Notes: generated by a model from the sequence alone, not told the origin. A DNA stretch of 64,000 nucleotides from Clostridium muellerianum (GCF_012926525.1 NZ_JABBNI010000001.1:159638-223637); one strand, 5' to 3'; shown: positions 51,461 to 60,120, counted from the stretch's first letter. Translations and numbers: made by a program.

Positions 51461-53206
51461 ATGAATAATCAATATTACTTAGAAACCTCAAATGATGGCA
51501 AAAATATAATTAGAGTTGTGAGCGAAGATAAAAAAGTATATATAGGAAGTAAATATTCAGTAGAAAGAGATATAAATAAATTTACAGGAGATTTGGGAAG
51601 TATAAATGGAAATACTATAATTTTAGTATTTGGCTTAGGAACTGGTGAACATATAAGAGAATTGCTGAAGAATGTAATGGATAGTAATAAAGTTATAGTA
51701 ATAGAGCCAAGTTTAGAAATTGCTAATTTGTTTTCAAATATAGAAAATTCAAAATATATTATTTCTGATAAAAGAGTAAAAATGTTTGTTTACGATAAAA
51801 AAAATATTGAGAAGAATTTAAATAGTAGTATAGAAAGTTGCGAAATAGATAATGTTAAATTCATAAGCTTTGCAAACTATTCATCCATATTTGAAGGTGA
51901 ATTTAAACAATTAAGCACTTATTTAAGAAAAGTTATTCAAAATAAAAGAATAGGAAGGGATACTATTAATTTCTTTTCACAAATATTGTTTCAAAATTTT
52001 ATTAGAAATATGAAGCAATGTGCAAGATGCGGCGTTATAAATTCTTATAAGAATTTGTTCCAAGGAAAACCAGCAGTTATCGTTTCAGCAGGACCTTCCT
52101 TGGAAAAAAACATACACTTATTAAAAGATGTGCAGGATAAGTTTATTATAATATGTGGAGCTAGAACGTTAAAAGCATTAAAAAATGCAGATATAACTCC
52201 AGATTTTGTATGTGCAGTAGATCCTCAAGATATTACTTATACTATAATGAAACATAACCTTGATAATACAGTGCCTTTAGTATTTATGGATTCTGCAAAC
52301 TACAAAATTGTTCAAGAATATAAAGGAAATAAAATAATGTTTTCTAATGAAGGAATGGAAACCTATGTAGAAAGCATAACAGGCAAAAAGGTAGATTCAC
52401 TGCTTCAAGGAGGTTCAGTAGCCCATGTATGTATGGGTTTAGCTATTTATTTAGGATGTAATCCTGTTATATTTATAGGACAGGATTTAGCTTATACAGG
52501 AGATAAGTTTCATGCACTAAGTGCTAAGGCTATGGAAAACCCAGGAGATGTGGCTGTAACCTATTTAGAACAACATAAGGATCTTTGGCTTGAAAGTGAG
52601 AAAAGTATATACGTAAAGGATATAAATGGAGAAATGGTGCGTACAAGCATACCTTTAAATTCTTATAGAGAAGAATTTGAAGAACTTATGGAAAAGTGTA
52701 TTGGTATAACTTTTATAAATAGCACAGAAGGTGGAGCTCATATAAAGGGAACACAAGTAATTCCTCTTAAGGCTTCAATAGATAAGTATGGTGTTGAAGA
52801 AATAAGTAAAAATATAAGTTTTCAAGATACTATAAAAAAGGAAACTGTTGAAAACAATTTAAAAATAGTGAAAAACAATTTAATAGACATAAAAGAAGCA
52901 TGTGAAAAAGGTATAGAGTATGCTGAAATGATGTATATGTATTACATACACAAAAAGGGAATAAATATAAATAAGGTATTTAGTTCATTAGATGAAATAG
53001 ATTCTAAAATAAATGATATACAAAAGATAGGAATAATAGCGTACCTACTAGCACCATATGTAGATAAAGTTTTAAATGATGAAAAGTATGCAGAAAAGTT
53101 AAATGAGCTTGAGTATGATTCAGGAAAAAGAATGGCAGAAAAAAGTAAGTCATTGTATGAGTGTATATCAAAAGCTGTAGAAGAGGCGTTAAAATATATA
53201 GATTAA
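51461..53206 (+). CDS. Motility-associated flagellin glycosyltransferase, Maf family (DUF115)
   Basis: 581 residues. The DUF115 (MAF_flag10) core at about 205-430 has AVIVSAGPSLEKNIHLL, ICGARTLKALKNADITPDFV, AVDPQDITY, GGSVAHVCMGLAIYLGCNP and FIGQDLAYTGDKFHA. Maf proteins transfer nonulosonic acids (pseudaminic or legionaminic acid) to flagellin, and the PseI/NeuB-like synthase at 58041 would supply such a sugar. SD GGAGGA. SAM-like fold related to sialyltransferases is reported for the family. Confidence 0.93.
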   Translation: MNNQYYLETSNDGKNIIRVVSEDKKVYIGSKYSVERDINKFTGDLGSINGNTIILVFGLGTGEHIRELLKNVMDSNKVIVIEPSLEIANLFSNIENSKYIISDKRVKMFVYDKKNIEKNLNSSIESCEIDNVKFISFANYSSIFEGEFKQLSTYLRKVIQNKRIGRDTINFFSQILFQNFIRNMKQCARCGVINSYKNLFQGKPAVIVSAGPSLEKNIHLLKDVQDKFIIICGARTLKALKNADITPDFVCAVDPQDITYTIMKHNLDNTVPLVFMDSANYKIVQEYKGNKIMFSNEGMETYVESITGKKVDSLLQGGSVAHVCMGLAIYLGCNPVIFIGQDLAYTGDKFHALSAKAMENPGDVAVTYLEQHKDLWLESEKSIYVKDINGEMVRTSIPLNSYREEFEELMEKCIGITFINSTEGGAHIKGTQVIPLKASIDKYGVEEISKNISFQDTIKKETVENNLKIVKNNLIDIKEACEKGIEYAEMMYMYYIHKKGININKVFSSLDEIDSKINDIQKIGIIAYLLAPYVDKVLNDEKYAEKLNELEYDSGKRMAEKSKSLYECISKAVEEALKYID

Positions 53207-53279
53207 GTTTACAATATAACAATATAAAGGAAAATTTCACTAGCTAATAAAAATTATTATATGAATTGCTATAATTAAG

Positions 53280-53306
53280 TAAGTTTTTTATAAAAACTTA
53301 CGATAA
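53280..53306 (+). promoter_or_regulatory. Sigma-D-type promoter ahead of the 126-residue protein
   Basis: TAAG (53280-53283), 15 bases, TACGATAA (53299-53306). The spacer is itself partly palindromic (AAGTTTTTTATAAAAACTT). Confidence 0.7.
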
Positions 53307-53345
53307 GTATAAAAGAGAGCTTATGCGGTTTAGGAGGAATAAAAT

Positions 53346-53726
53346 ATGAACGAAGAGTCTATAAGAGCAATTGAAGAATTTAAAACTGTTCAAAGAGATA
53401 CAATGCCATTAGCTTCAGAGTATGTAGCAAAGCTTAAGAATGGTGTGGATATGGCAATTAATAAGTTCCAGTCAGGAGAAAATGAAGAAGGAATTAACTT
53501 ATCTTCATATATAGAAGAAGGTCTACAGTGGCTTATAGAAGTAGCTAGGCTTACTAAGGATGTTCAATATGAGGAAATGTCTGAAGAACTTATGTCAAAA
53601 AAATTAGATATGTTTGTAGATGCCTATGAAAACAAAGATTATACTCTAATGGGTGATGTTTTAGAATTTGAGATAAAGCCTTTATTAGAATCATGGGAGA
53701 AAGTTATAAATGCTGCTAAGTGTTAA
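53346..53726 (+). CDS. Small helical protein of unknown function, sigma-D regulated
   Basis: 126 residues, acidic, predicted all-helical (EFKTVQRDTMPLASEYVAKL, GLQWLIEVARLT, then KLDMFVDAYENKDYTLMGDV), without Cys except the last residue or any membrane segment. I cannot name a family with confidence. It is flanked by its own sigma-D site and a terminator, so the cell makes it as a separate late-flagellar product, between maf and the sugar pathway. A chaperone or adaptor for flagellin glycosylation is a reasonable guess. SD TAGGAGGAAT. Confidence 0.85.
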   Translation: MNEESIRAIEEFKTVQRDTMPLASEYVAKLKNGVDMAINKFQSGENEEGINLSSYIEEGLQWLIEVARLTKDVQYEEMSEELMSKKLDMFVDAYENKDYTLMGDVLEFEIKPLLESWEKVINAAKC

Positions 53727-53733
53727 GAAAAGG

Positions 53734-53764
53734 CCTCGTACATTTTTTATGTGTGAGGTTTTTG
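53734..53764 (+). terminator. Terminator of the 126-residue protein gene
   Basis: CCTCGTACAT/ATGTGTGAGG stem (two G-T pairs) with five-base T loop, then TTTTTGTTTT. Confidence 0.88.
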
Positions 53765-53801
53765 TTTTAATACAAAATATTTTTAATAAAGGAGTTAAAA
53801 A

Positions 53802-54842
53802 ATGACCTATTACACAAATAAAAGAATTTTAATAATAGGTGGTACTGGTACCATAGGTCAGGGGCTTGTAAAGGAACTTATAAAACATAAACCTAAAGTC
53901 ATAAGAATATTGAGTAGAGACGAATACAAACAATTTATAATGCAAAATGAGTATGGCAGCGGTGGCATGTTTAGATTCTTTATTGGCGATGTAAGAGATT
54001 ATGATAGAGTGGAAAGAGCAATGAATGGTATTGATATAGTATTTAATCTTGCAGCTATGAAGCATGTACCAGCTTGTGAATATAACCCATCGGAAGCTAT
54101 AAAAACTAATGTTAATGGAATGGAAAATGTTATAAAAGCAGCTGTATATAATAAGGTTAGGTGTGTTATATTTACCAGTTCAGATAAGGCTATAAATCCT
54201 ACAAATTCTTATGGAGCTACAAAGCTTTTAGCAGAAAAGTTAGTTCAAGCAGCCAATTATAGTAAAGGTCCTGTGGAAACTAAATTTGTAGCTGTAAGAT
54301 TTGGAAATGTAATTGGTTCTAGAGGTTCAGTTATACCATTATTTAAAAGACAGATATTAGAAAAGGGAAAAGTAACAGTTACAGATGAGAATATGAGCAG
54401 ATTTATGATGACTTTGGATCAGGCTGTAAAGCTTACTATGAAGGCTGCTGAGATATGTTATGGTGGAGAACTGTTTATATTAAAAATGCCTGTAGTTAAA
54501 TTGAAGTATTTAACAGAAGTAATTATAGATGAAGTTTGCAAAAAATATAGTATGGATTTTAAAAGCATAAAGGTGGAAAATATAGGCTTAAGACCAGGTG
54601 AAAGAATGTATGAGGAACTTATGTCAGAAGAAGAATCTGAATATGCTTATGATTTAGGAAATATGTATGCTGTAATACCAACCACCTTTAATAAAAGCGA
54701 ATATGAAAAATTTTATAGGAATTTTAAACATTCAATTAGAAAAAGTTATACTTCTAATGATATAGAACCTGTAACAAAGGATGAAACTAGAAACCTCATA
54801 TTACAGGGATTAAATGTAGGCATTGAAGGAGGAATGGTATAG
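53802..54842 (+). CDS. PseB/CapD-like nucleotide-sugar 4,6-dehydratase
   Basis: 346 residues, extended SDR fold: NAD(P) loop GGTGTIGQG, then SRDEYKQ, LAAMKHVPACEYNP, SSDKAINPTNSYGATK with the catalytic Tyr-x3-Lys, and RFGNVIGSRGSV. This is the polysaccharide synthase 2 family that includes PseB, LegB and CapD, which convert UDP-GlcNAc (or related) to 4-keto-6-deoxy sugars, the first step toward pseudaminic/legionaminic acid and similar sugars. First of four coupled genes; it overlaps the next gene by one base. SD AAAGGAG. Confidence 0.88.
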   Translation: MTYYTNKRILIIGGTGTIGQGLVKELIKHKPKVIRILSRDEYKQFIMQNEYGSGGMFRFFIGDVRDYDRVERAMNGIDIVFNLAAMKHVPACEYNPSEAIKTNVNGMENVIKAAVYNKVRCVIFTSSDKAINPTNSYGATKLLAEKLVQAANYSKGPVETKFVAVRFGNVIGSRGSVIPLFKRQILEKGKVTVTDENMSRFMMTLDQAVKLTMKAAEICYGGELFILKMPVVKLKYLTEVIIDEVCKKYSMDFKSIKVENIGLRPGERMYEELMSEEESEYAYDLGNMYAVIPTTFNKSEYEKFYRNFKHSIRKSYTSNDIEPVTKDETRNLILQGLNVGIEGGMV

Positions 54843-55855
54843 TGAAGCTACTTATAACAGCCATAGGAAAAAGAGTACAGCTTATAAAGTATTTAAAGAC
54901 AAATTGTACTATAGTGGGGGTTGATGCAGGAGATAGCGCTCCTGCATCAAAATTTGTAAATAAATTTTATAAGGTGCCTAGATTTACCGATGAAAAATAT
55001 ATAGACTCTATTTTAAATATATGCAAGGAGGAATTTATAGATTTATTAATTCCACTTCATGAATATGAGTTTAATATATTATGTAAAAATAGAAGTAAAT
55101 TTAAAAATGTAGGAACTACTTTGTTGCTAAGCAACGAAGATATAATAGATATATGTCAGAATAAATTAAATACTTATAACTTTTTTATTAAGAATAAAAT
55201 AGGATCTCCTAAATCTTATTCTAAGGAAAAAATTCTAGAAGTTTTAGAATATCAAAAGGATGAAGAGATCGTAAGAAATTTTTTTGAAAAAGAGCTTGAT
55301 TTGATATTTCCATTAATAGTTAAGCCTGTTAATGGGATGGGAAGTGAAGGAGTATTTAAAGTAAGCAATATAAAAGAATTAGAGTTTTTTATAAATTATG
55401 TAGAGAATCCTATAATACAACAATACATAGAAGGTACAGAGTATACTATAGATGTACTTTGTGACTTAAAAGGTAAGCCTATATCTATAGTACCTAGAGA
55501 AAGATTGGAAGTGCGATCAGGAGAAGTTTCTAAAACTAAAACTGTAATGCATAAAGAGATAATAGAAGAAACCCATAGACTCCTTGAAGCTTTAGCTCAA
55601 TCAGTTAGTGATAAAGAAGGAGTATCTATTATGGGGCCATATACAATACAGTGTAAAGTTACAGAAGATAATAAAATAAAATTTATAGAAATAAATCCAC
55701 GTTTTGGAGGAGGAGTACCTCTTACTTTTGAAGCAGGAGTGGATTATGGTAAGTATTTCAATATGATGATAAATGGAGAAGAGATAGACCCTATAATTGG
55801 GCAATTTAAAGAAATGACGATGCTTAGATATGATGATGCAGTATTTATCGAATAA
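54842..55855 (+). CDS. ATP-grasp ligase of the sugar operon
   Basis: 337 residues from GTG 54842, overlapping the dehydratase stop (TAG/GTG). Carbamoyl-phosphate-synthase-like ATP-grasp: N-terminal pre-grasp domain (LLITAIGKRVQLIKYLK), LIVKPVNGMGSEGVF for the ATP loop, IIQQYIEGTEYTIDVLC, and the metal-binding end IKFIEINPRFGGGVPLT. It would activate a carboxylate and join it to an amine. In a sugar operon this could add an amino acid or acid side group to an amino sugar. No known pseudaminate enzyme is an ATP-grasp, so it suggests a distinct final sugar. Confidence 0.85.
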   Translation: MKLLITAIGKRVQLIKYLKTNCTIVGVDAGDSAPASKFVNKFYKVPRFTDEKYIDSILNICKEEFIDLLIPLHEYEFNILCKNRSKFKNVGTTLLLSNEDIIDICQNKLNTYNFFIKNKIGSPKSYSKEKILEVLEYQKDEEIVRNFFEKELDLIFPLIVKPVNGMGSEGVFKVSNIKELEFFINYVENPIIQQYIEGTEYTIDVLCDLKGKPISIVPRERLEVRSGEVSKTKTVMHKEIIEETHRLLEALAQSVSDKEGVSIMGPYTIQCKVTEDNKIKFIEINPRFGGGVPLTFEAGVDYGKYFNMMINGEEIDPIIGQFKEMTMLRYDDAVFIE

Positions 55856-55882
55856 AATTCCTATATCAAGAGAGTGAGAAGT

Positions 55883-56608
55883 ATGATAAAAACAATTATT
55901 TTTGATTTAGATGATACATTATATAGAGAAAGAGATTTTGTATATGGAGCCTTTAAAAAAGTATGTGAATATTTAGCTTTAAAATTTAATAAAGATTACG
56001 AAAAGCTTTATAATAGTACTATAGATATTTTGAATATTCAAGGTAGAGGAAGAATTTTCAATATGTTATGTGATAAATATAATATAAACGAAGATATAAG
56101 TAATTTAGTAGACATCTATCGAAATGCAAAATCAAGTTTAACGCTTTATGGAGATGCATTATATTTTTTAGAAGAATGCAGTTTAGGTAATATAGCATTA
56201 GAAAAAAATTCTTTAGGTAATAAAAGAGTTGAATTTAACTTAGGAATAATTACAGATGGAAAAGCTTCAGTTCAGTGGAATAAAATCAAGGCTTTAAAGT
56301 TACAAAATTATATAGACAAAATAATAGTTACAGATGATTATGGGCTTGATTATTGGAAACCTAATGAGTTTGCTTACAAAGAAATGATGAAATATTTTAA
56401 TTGTGAAGCAGAAGAATGTATATATGTAGGAGACAATCCTAATAAAGATTTTATAGGTGCTAGAAAAGTTCACATGCATACTGTACGGGTAATTAGAGAG
56501 ATAGGTGATCATATGAGTACTTTTTTGGATGAAACTTATGAAGCGGATTTTATCATTAAAAGTTTATATGAATTGAAAAATATAATATATAAATGTAATT
56601 ATTTATAG
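55883..56608 (+). CDS. HAD-family phosphatase of the sugar operon
   Basis: 241 residues from ATG 55883 (the frame extends to GTG 55874, which overlaps the GAGAGTGAG SD). HAD-IA type: FDLDDTLYRERD (nucleophile DxD), ITDGKASVQWNKIKAL (motif II Thr), Lys in YWKPNEFAY, and VGDNPNKDFIGARK (acidic pair). The layout resembles N-acylneuraminate-9-phosphatase (NANP). Such a phosphatase would be needed if the synthase at 58041 used a 6-phosphate substrate and made a 9-phosphate sugar. Confidence 0.85.
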   Translation: MIKTIIFDLDDTLYRERDFVYGAFKKVCEYLALKFNKDYEKLYNSTIDILNIQGRGRIFNMLCDKYNINEDISNLVDIYRNAKSSLTLYGDALYFLEECSLGNIALEKNSLGNKRVEFNLGIITDGKASVQWNKIKALKLQNYIDKIIVTDDYGLDYWKPNEFAYKEMMKYFNCEAEECIYVGDNPNKDFIGARKVHMHTVRVIREIGDHMSTFLDETYEADFIIKSLYELKNIIYKCNYL

Positions 56609-56671
56609 GTTGAATTTTTAATGTTTAGGTGATAAAATTTCAATAAGTATTAATGTTGTAGGAGGTGTAAA

Positions 56672-57061
56672 ATGGACAAAGAATTATTAAAAGCACTAGG
56701 CGAATTACTTGATGAAAAATTAGGATATGTAAAGAAAGACATTAGCAGTTTAAAAGACGATGTAAGTAGTTTGAAAAATGATGTAAGTAATGTGAAGAAT
56801 GATGTAAGTAATATAAAGAATGATCTAAGTAATATGAAGAGTGATATTGAACTTATTAAAACTCAACAAAAGGAGCATGGTGTTATATTAAGAATACTTG
56901 AAGATAAAGCTAACACTAATAAAGCCGAACATGACAAATTAAGTAATGATATTATTCATTTATCAGCAAAAGTTGAAGACATGAGAAAAGATTTGGCAAC
57001 AGTAGAAGTAGTTACAGCTAGAAATATGGAGAATATAGCAAATTTGAAGATTATAAAGTAA
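56672..57061 (+). CDS. Coiled-coil protein with heptad repeats
   Basis: 129 residues, hydrophilic and helical throughout. Residues 23-64 are six tandem 7-residue units (D-V-S-S-L-K-N, D-V-S-N-V-K-N and so on), exactly one heptad each, encoded by 21-base repeats at 56738-56863. Residues 65-129 continue as coiled coil (LSNDIIHLSAKVEDM). No membrane segment. Such DUF-type coiled coils occur in many clostridia and phages; its function here is unknown. SD AGGAGGTG, and a terminator follows at 57088. Confidence 0.8.
   Translation: MDKELLKALGELLDEKLGYVKKDISSLKDDVSSLKNDVSNVKNDVSNIKNDLSNMKSDIELIKTQQKEHGVILRILEDKANTNKAEHDKLSNDIIHLSAKVEDMRKDLATVEVVTARNMENIANLKIIK
56738..56863 (+). repeat. Six tandem 21-bp repeats inside the coiled-coil gene
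   Basis: Units begin at 56738, 56759, 56780, 56801, 56822 and 56843; the best-matched unit reads GATGTAAGTAATGTGAAGAAT. Units 2 to 5 differ by few bases and keep frame, so copy number can change without breaking the protein. Confidence 0.85.
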
Positions 57062-57087
57062 AATATTTTTATGAATATATATTGAGG

Positions 57088-57123
57088 AACGTGCAGTTAG
57101 TAAATTGCATGTTTTATTTTTAT
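57088..57123 (+). terminator. Terminator after the coiled-coil gene
   Basis: AACGTGCA/TGCATGTT stem (one G-T pair) followed by TTATTTTTATTT. The next two genes therefore may have their own promoter in 57124-57266, where I find no clear sigma-D site. Confidence 0.75.
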
Positions 57124-57266
57124 TTAGAATTATTAATTATAAACGATATAATAATTAACAATATAGGAAATTTTAAAACTAAGTAATAAGTTTATTAAAG
57201 GATAAATTAGAGAAATTGAATTAATCTATGTATAAATAAATATTACAATATTGAAAGGAAATTAAT

Positions 57267-58019
57267 ATGAAAATATTATGCATAATACAAGCTCGTATGG
57301 GATCGGAAAGATTACCAGGGAAGGTTATAAAACCTATAATGGATAAGCCTATGATACTTTATACTTTAAATAGATTAAGCAAAAGTAAATATATAGATAA
57401 TATTGTTTTAGCTACATCTACAGAAGAGAGAGAACAGTTGCTAGTAGATGTAGTGAAAAAGGCTAAATATGATGTTTTTAGAGGACATGAAAGTAATGTT
57501 CTCAAAAGATACAAGGATGCATCAGATAAGTTTGGCGGAGATATAATCATAAGAGTTACAGGAGATTGTCCATTAATTGATGCTGAAATAGTAGATAATG
57601 TGATAACTTATTTTAAAACAAATGATTATGATTATGTAAGATTAGATGTGCCAGATACTTTTGTAAGAGGATTTGATGTAGAGATATTTACTAAGGCTGC
57701 GCTGGATAAGGTTGATAAGACAGTTAATAATATAAATATTGATGAAACAAAAAATACAGAAGAAATTAATATGTATAAGGAACACGTTACTTATTATATT
57801 TATAAACACCCTGAAGAATTTAAAATAGGATATGTAAAGGGAAGTAAATTTTACAACAAAGACTACAGATTATGTGTAGATACAAAAGAAGATTTTAACT
57901 TAGTAGAAACTATATATAATAATTTTAAAAATGAATTTGTTTCTGCAAAAGAAGTTATAGAATATTTAGACAATAATTCTGAAGTAACTAAAATAAACAG
58001 GAATATAAAACAAAGATAA
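57267..58019 (+). CDS. SpsF/CMP-sugar synthetase-like cytidylyltransferase
   Basis: 250 residues. N-terminal nucleotide motif IIQARMGSERLPGKVIKP, LATSTEEREQLL, FRGHESNVLKRY, and the metal-binding RVTGDCPLID. This is the SpsF/CMP-NeuAc synthetase group that activates acidic sugars. It would form the CMP-activated donor of the nonulosonate for Maf. An insertion at about 145-165 (NNINIDETKNTEE) is unusual. SD GAAAGG. Confidence 0.85.
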   Translation: MKILCIIQARMGSERLPGKVIKPIMDKPMILYTLNRLSKSKYIDNIVLATSTEEREQLLVDVVKKAKYDVFRGHESNVLKRYKDASDKFGGDIIIRVTGDCPLIDAEIVDNVITYFKTNDYDYVRLDVPDTFVRGFDVEIFTKAALDKVDKTVNNINIDETKNTEEINMYKEHVTYYIYKHPEEFKIGYVKGSKFYNKDYRLCVDTKEDFNLVETIYNNFKNEFVSAKEVIEYLDNNSEVTKINRNIKQR

Positions 58020-58040
58020 ATGTACAATTGGGAGGATATT

Positions 58041-59096
58041 ATGGAAGATTATATACAGATAGGTAATAAGAAGGTGGGAGGAAATAATAGTACTTTTATT
58101 ATAGCAGAAATGTCAGCTAACCATAATCAAGACTTTAATAAGGCTTTGGAGATAATAAAAAGAGCAAAGGAAGCAGGAGCAGATGCTATAAAGTTACAGA
58201 CATATACACCAGATACAATAACCTTAGACTGTGATAATGAGTATTTTCAAATAAAGCAGGGGACTATATGGGATGGAACAACTCTTCACAAGTTATATGA
58301 GAAAGCTTATACTCCTTGGGAGTGGCAGCCAAGACTTAAAGAGGAAGCCGAAAATGAAGGCTTAATATGCTTTTCTTCACCCTTTGATAAGACAGCAGTG
58401 GATTTCCTAGAGAAAATGGATGTTCCTGCTTATAAAATAGCATCTTTTGAAATTACTGATATACCCTTTATAGAATATATAGCATCAAAAGGTAAGCCTG
58501 TTATTATGTCTACAGGTATAGCTACTTTGCCAGATATTGAAGAAGCAGTAAATGCTTGCAAAAGAATGGGTAATGAACAAATTGTATTATTAAAATGTAC
58601 TAGTGCTTATCCTGCACCAATAGATACAGTAAATTTAAGAACTATACCTAATATGGCAGAAACCTTTGGCACAGTTGTAGGTTTATCAGACCATACATTA
58701 GGAACTCATGTATCAGTGGCATCCATAGCCCTAGGAGCAAAGGTAATAGAGAAACACTTTACAATAAGCAGAAGTGAAGGAGGACCAGATTCAGCATTTT
58801 CTATGGAACCATCAGAATTTAAAGAAATGGTAAAGGGCATAAGAGATGTAGAAAAAGCATTGGGGACAGTAACTTATAATCTAACAGAAAAACAAAAGAG
58901 AAGCAGAGAACATTCTCGTTCATTATTTGTTGTAAAAGATATAAATAAAGGAGAACTATTTACTGAAGAAAATGTTAAAAGCATAAGACCTGCTTTTGGT
59001 ATGGAGACAAAGCATTTTAAAGATGTTATTGGTAAAAAGGCTTCTGTGGATATACAAAAAGGAACTCCAATGACGTGGAATTTTGTAGAACGATAA
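58041..59096 (+). CDS. PseI/NeuB-like nonulosonic acid synthase
   Basis: 351 residues from ATG 58041 (SD GGGAGGAT). NeuB-type TIM barrel: IAEMSANHNQDFNKAL, IKLQTYTPDTITL, CFSSPFDKTAVDFLE, YKIASFEITDIPFIEYI, SAYPAPIDTVNL, GLSDHTLGTHVSVASIALGA, EKHFTISRSEGGPDSAFSME. The C-terminal SAF/antifreeze-like domain (REHSRSLFV to the end) is present. It condenses phosphoenolpyruvate with a 6-carbon diamino or acylated sugar to a 9-carbon acid; closest in features to PseI/SpsE. Directly follows the cytidylyltransferase. Confidence 0.9.
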   Translation: MEDYIQIGNKKVGGNNSTFIIAEMSANHNQDFNKALEIIKRAKEAGADAIKLQTYTPDTITLDCDNEYFQIKQGTIWDGTTLHKLYEKAYTPWEWQPRLKEEAENEGLICFSSPFDKTAVDFLEKMDVPAYKIASFEITDIPFIEYIASKGKPVIMSTGIATLPDIEEAVNACKRMGNEQIVLLKCTSAYPAPIDTVNLRTIPNMAETFGTVVGLSDHTLGTHVSVASIALGAKVIEKHFTISRSEGGPDSAFSMEPSEFKEMVKGIRDVEKALGTVTYNLTEKQKRSREHSRSLFVVKDINKGELFTEENVKSIRPAFGMETKHFKDVIGKKASVDIQKGTPMTWNFVER

Positions 59097-59206
59097 AGTT
59101 TAGTATGTATAAAATTAACTTATGTGTAACTATATTCTTAATTTTCTATTTGTGATACTATATAAATAGGATAAATAAAAATTTAAATTAAGGATAGGTG
59201 AGTGTT

Positions 59207-60022
59207 ATGATAATAAATCATAACTTAAACGCTATGTATGCATTAAATTGTATGAATAGAGCGTATGGAGCACTTAGTAAGAATATGCTAAGATTATCAT
59301 CAGGACTTAGAATAAATAGTGCAGCAGATGATCCAGCAGGACTTATGATTTCAGAAAAAATGAGAGCTCAGATAGCAGGTTTATCCCAGGCAAGCAGAAA
59401 TATACAAGATGGTATTTCCATGATAAACACTGCAGATGGAGCTTTAAATGAAGTTCATTCTCTTTTACAAAGGGGAAGAGAACTAAGTGTTCAAGCAGCG
59501 AATGGTACTTTGTCACCTGAGGATAAAAAACATATACAGATTGAAATTAGTGAAATAAATAAAGAACTAGATAGTATATCTGGTAACACAGATTTTAATG
59601 AAAATAAACTTTTAAATGCTCCAGCAAGTGGCAAAAAACTTGTTTTACAAGTAGGAGCAAACCAGGGACAGAATATATCAGTAAATTTGTGTAATGCTAG
59701 CAGTGTAAATTTAGAGGTGGATTCAGTAGATGTAACAGTAGATGCTCAAGGGGCAATAACCAAATATGATAAAGCTATAAATGCTGTTTCAAAACATAGA
59801 TCTTATTTTGGTGCTATGCAAAATAGGTTAGGGTATGCCCTTAATGTAACTAATACTGAGGAAGAAAATTTAACTGCAGCTGAATCTAGAATAAGAGATT
59901 TAGACATTGCAAAGGAAATGATGGATTATGCTAAGAACAGTATTATACTTCAAGCTGCTCAAGCAATGCTTGCTCAGGCAAATTCCCAAGCTAAATCAGT
60001 GTTGAAATTATTAGAGTTTTAA
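59207..60022 (+). CDS. Third, divergent flagellin
   Basis: 271 residues from ATG 59207 (GTG 59198 possible). Same flagellin frame, MIINHNLNAMYALNCMNRAY to QAMLAQANSQAKSVLKLLEF, with LRLSSGLRINSAADDPAGLMI and ESRIRDLDIAKEMMDYAK, but clearly diverged from the two tandem copies and with a shorter middle (about 140-190, GANQGQNISVNLCNASSVNL). It carries internal Cys (in LNC and LCN), rare in flagellins. Location at the end of the sugar operon, without a CsrA-type leader, suggests a minor filament subunit or a decorated variant. Confidence 0.92.
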   Translation: MIINHNLNAMYALNCMNRAYGALSKNMLRLSSGLRINSAADDPAGLMISEKMRAQIAGLSQASRNIQDGISMINTADGALNEVHSLLQRGRELSVQAANGTLSPEDKKHIQIEISEINKELDSISGNTDFNENKLLNAPASGKKLVLQVGANQGQNISVNLCNASSVNLEVDSVDVTVDAQGAITKYDKAINAVSKHRSYFGAMQNRLGYALNVTNTEEENLTAAESRIRDLDIAKEMMDYAKNSIILQAAQAMLAQANSQAKSVLKLLEF

Positions 60023-60030
60023 AATGGTTA

Positions 60031-60063
60031 AAAACTGCAGAACTAAGCTTTTGCAGTTTTTTT
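60031..60063 (+). terminator. Terminator of the third flagellin
   Basis: AAAACTGCA/TGCAGTTTT stem with an 11- to 12-base loop, then TTT. Ends the sugar and flagellin unit. Confidence 0.87.
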
Positions 60064-60093
60064 GTGTAATTATATGTAAAATGATTTGTTACA

Positions 60094-60120
60094 TAAAGTT
60101 TATAAAAATGGCTACGATAA
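60094..60120 (+). promoter_or_regulatory. Sigma-D promoter ahead of the decayed GDP-fucose genes
   Basis: TAAA (60094-60097), 15 bases, TACGATAA (60113-60120), an exact match to the regulon pattern. It drives a broken operon but may still transcribe rmlB and rmlA. Confidence 0.8.

Noticed and set aside
57140..57160. AACGATAT before the SpsF-like gene as a tenth sigma-D site
   Set aside because: The -10-like part fits but no TAAA box lies 15 bases upstream (TTTA is found).
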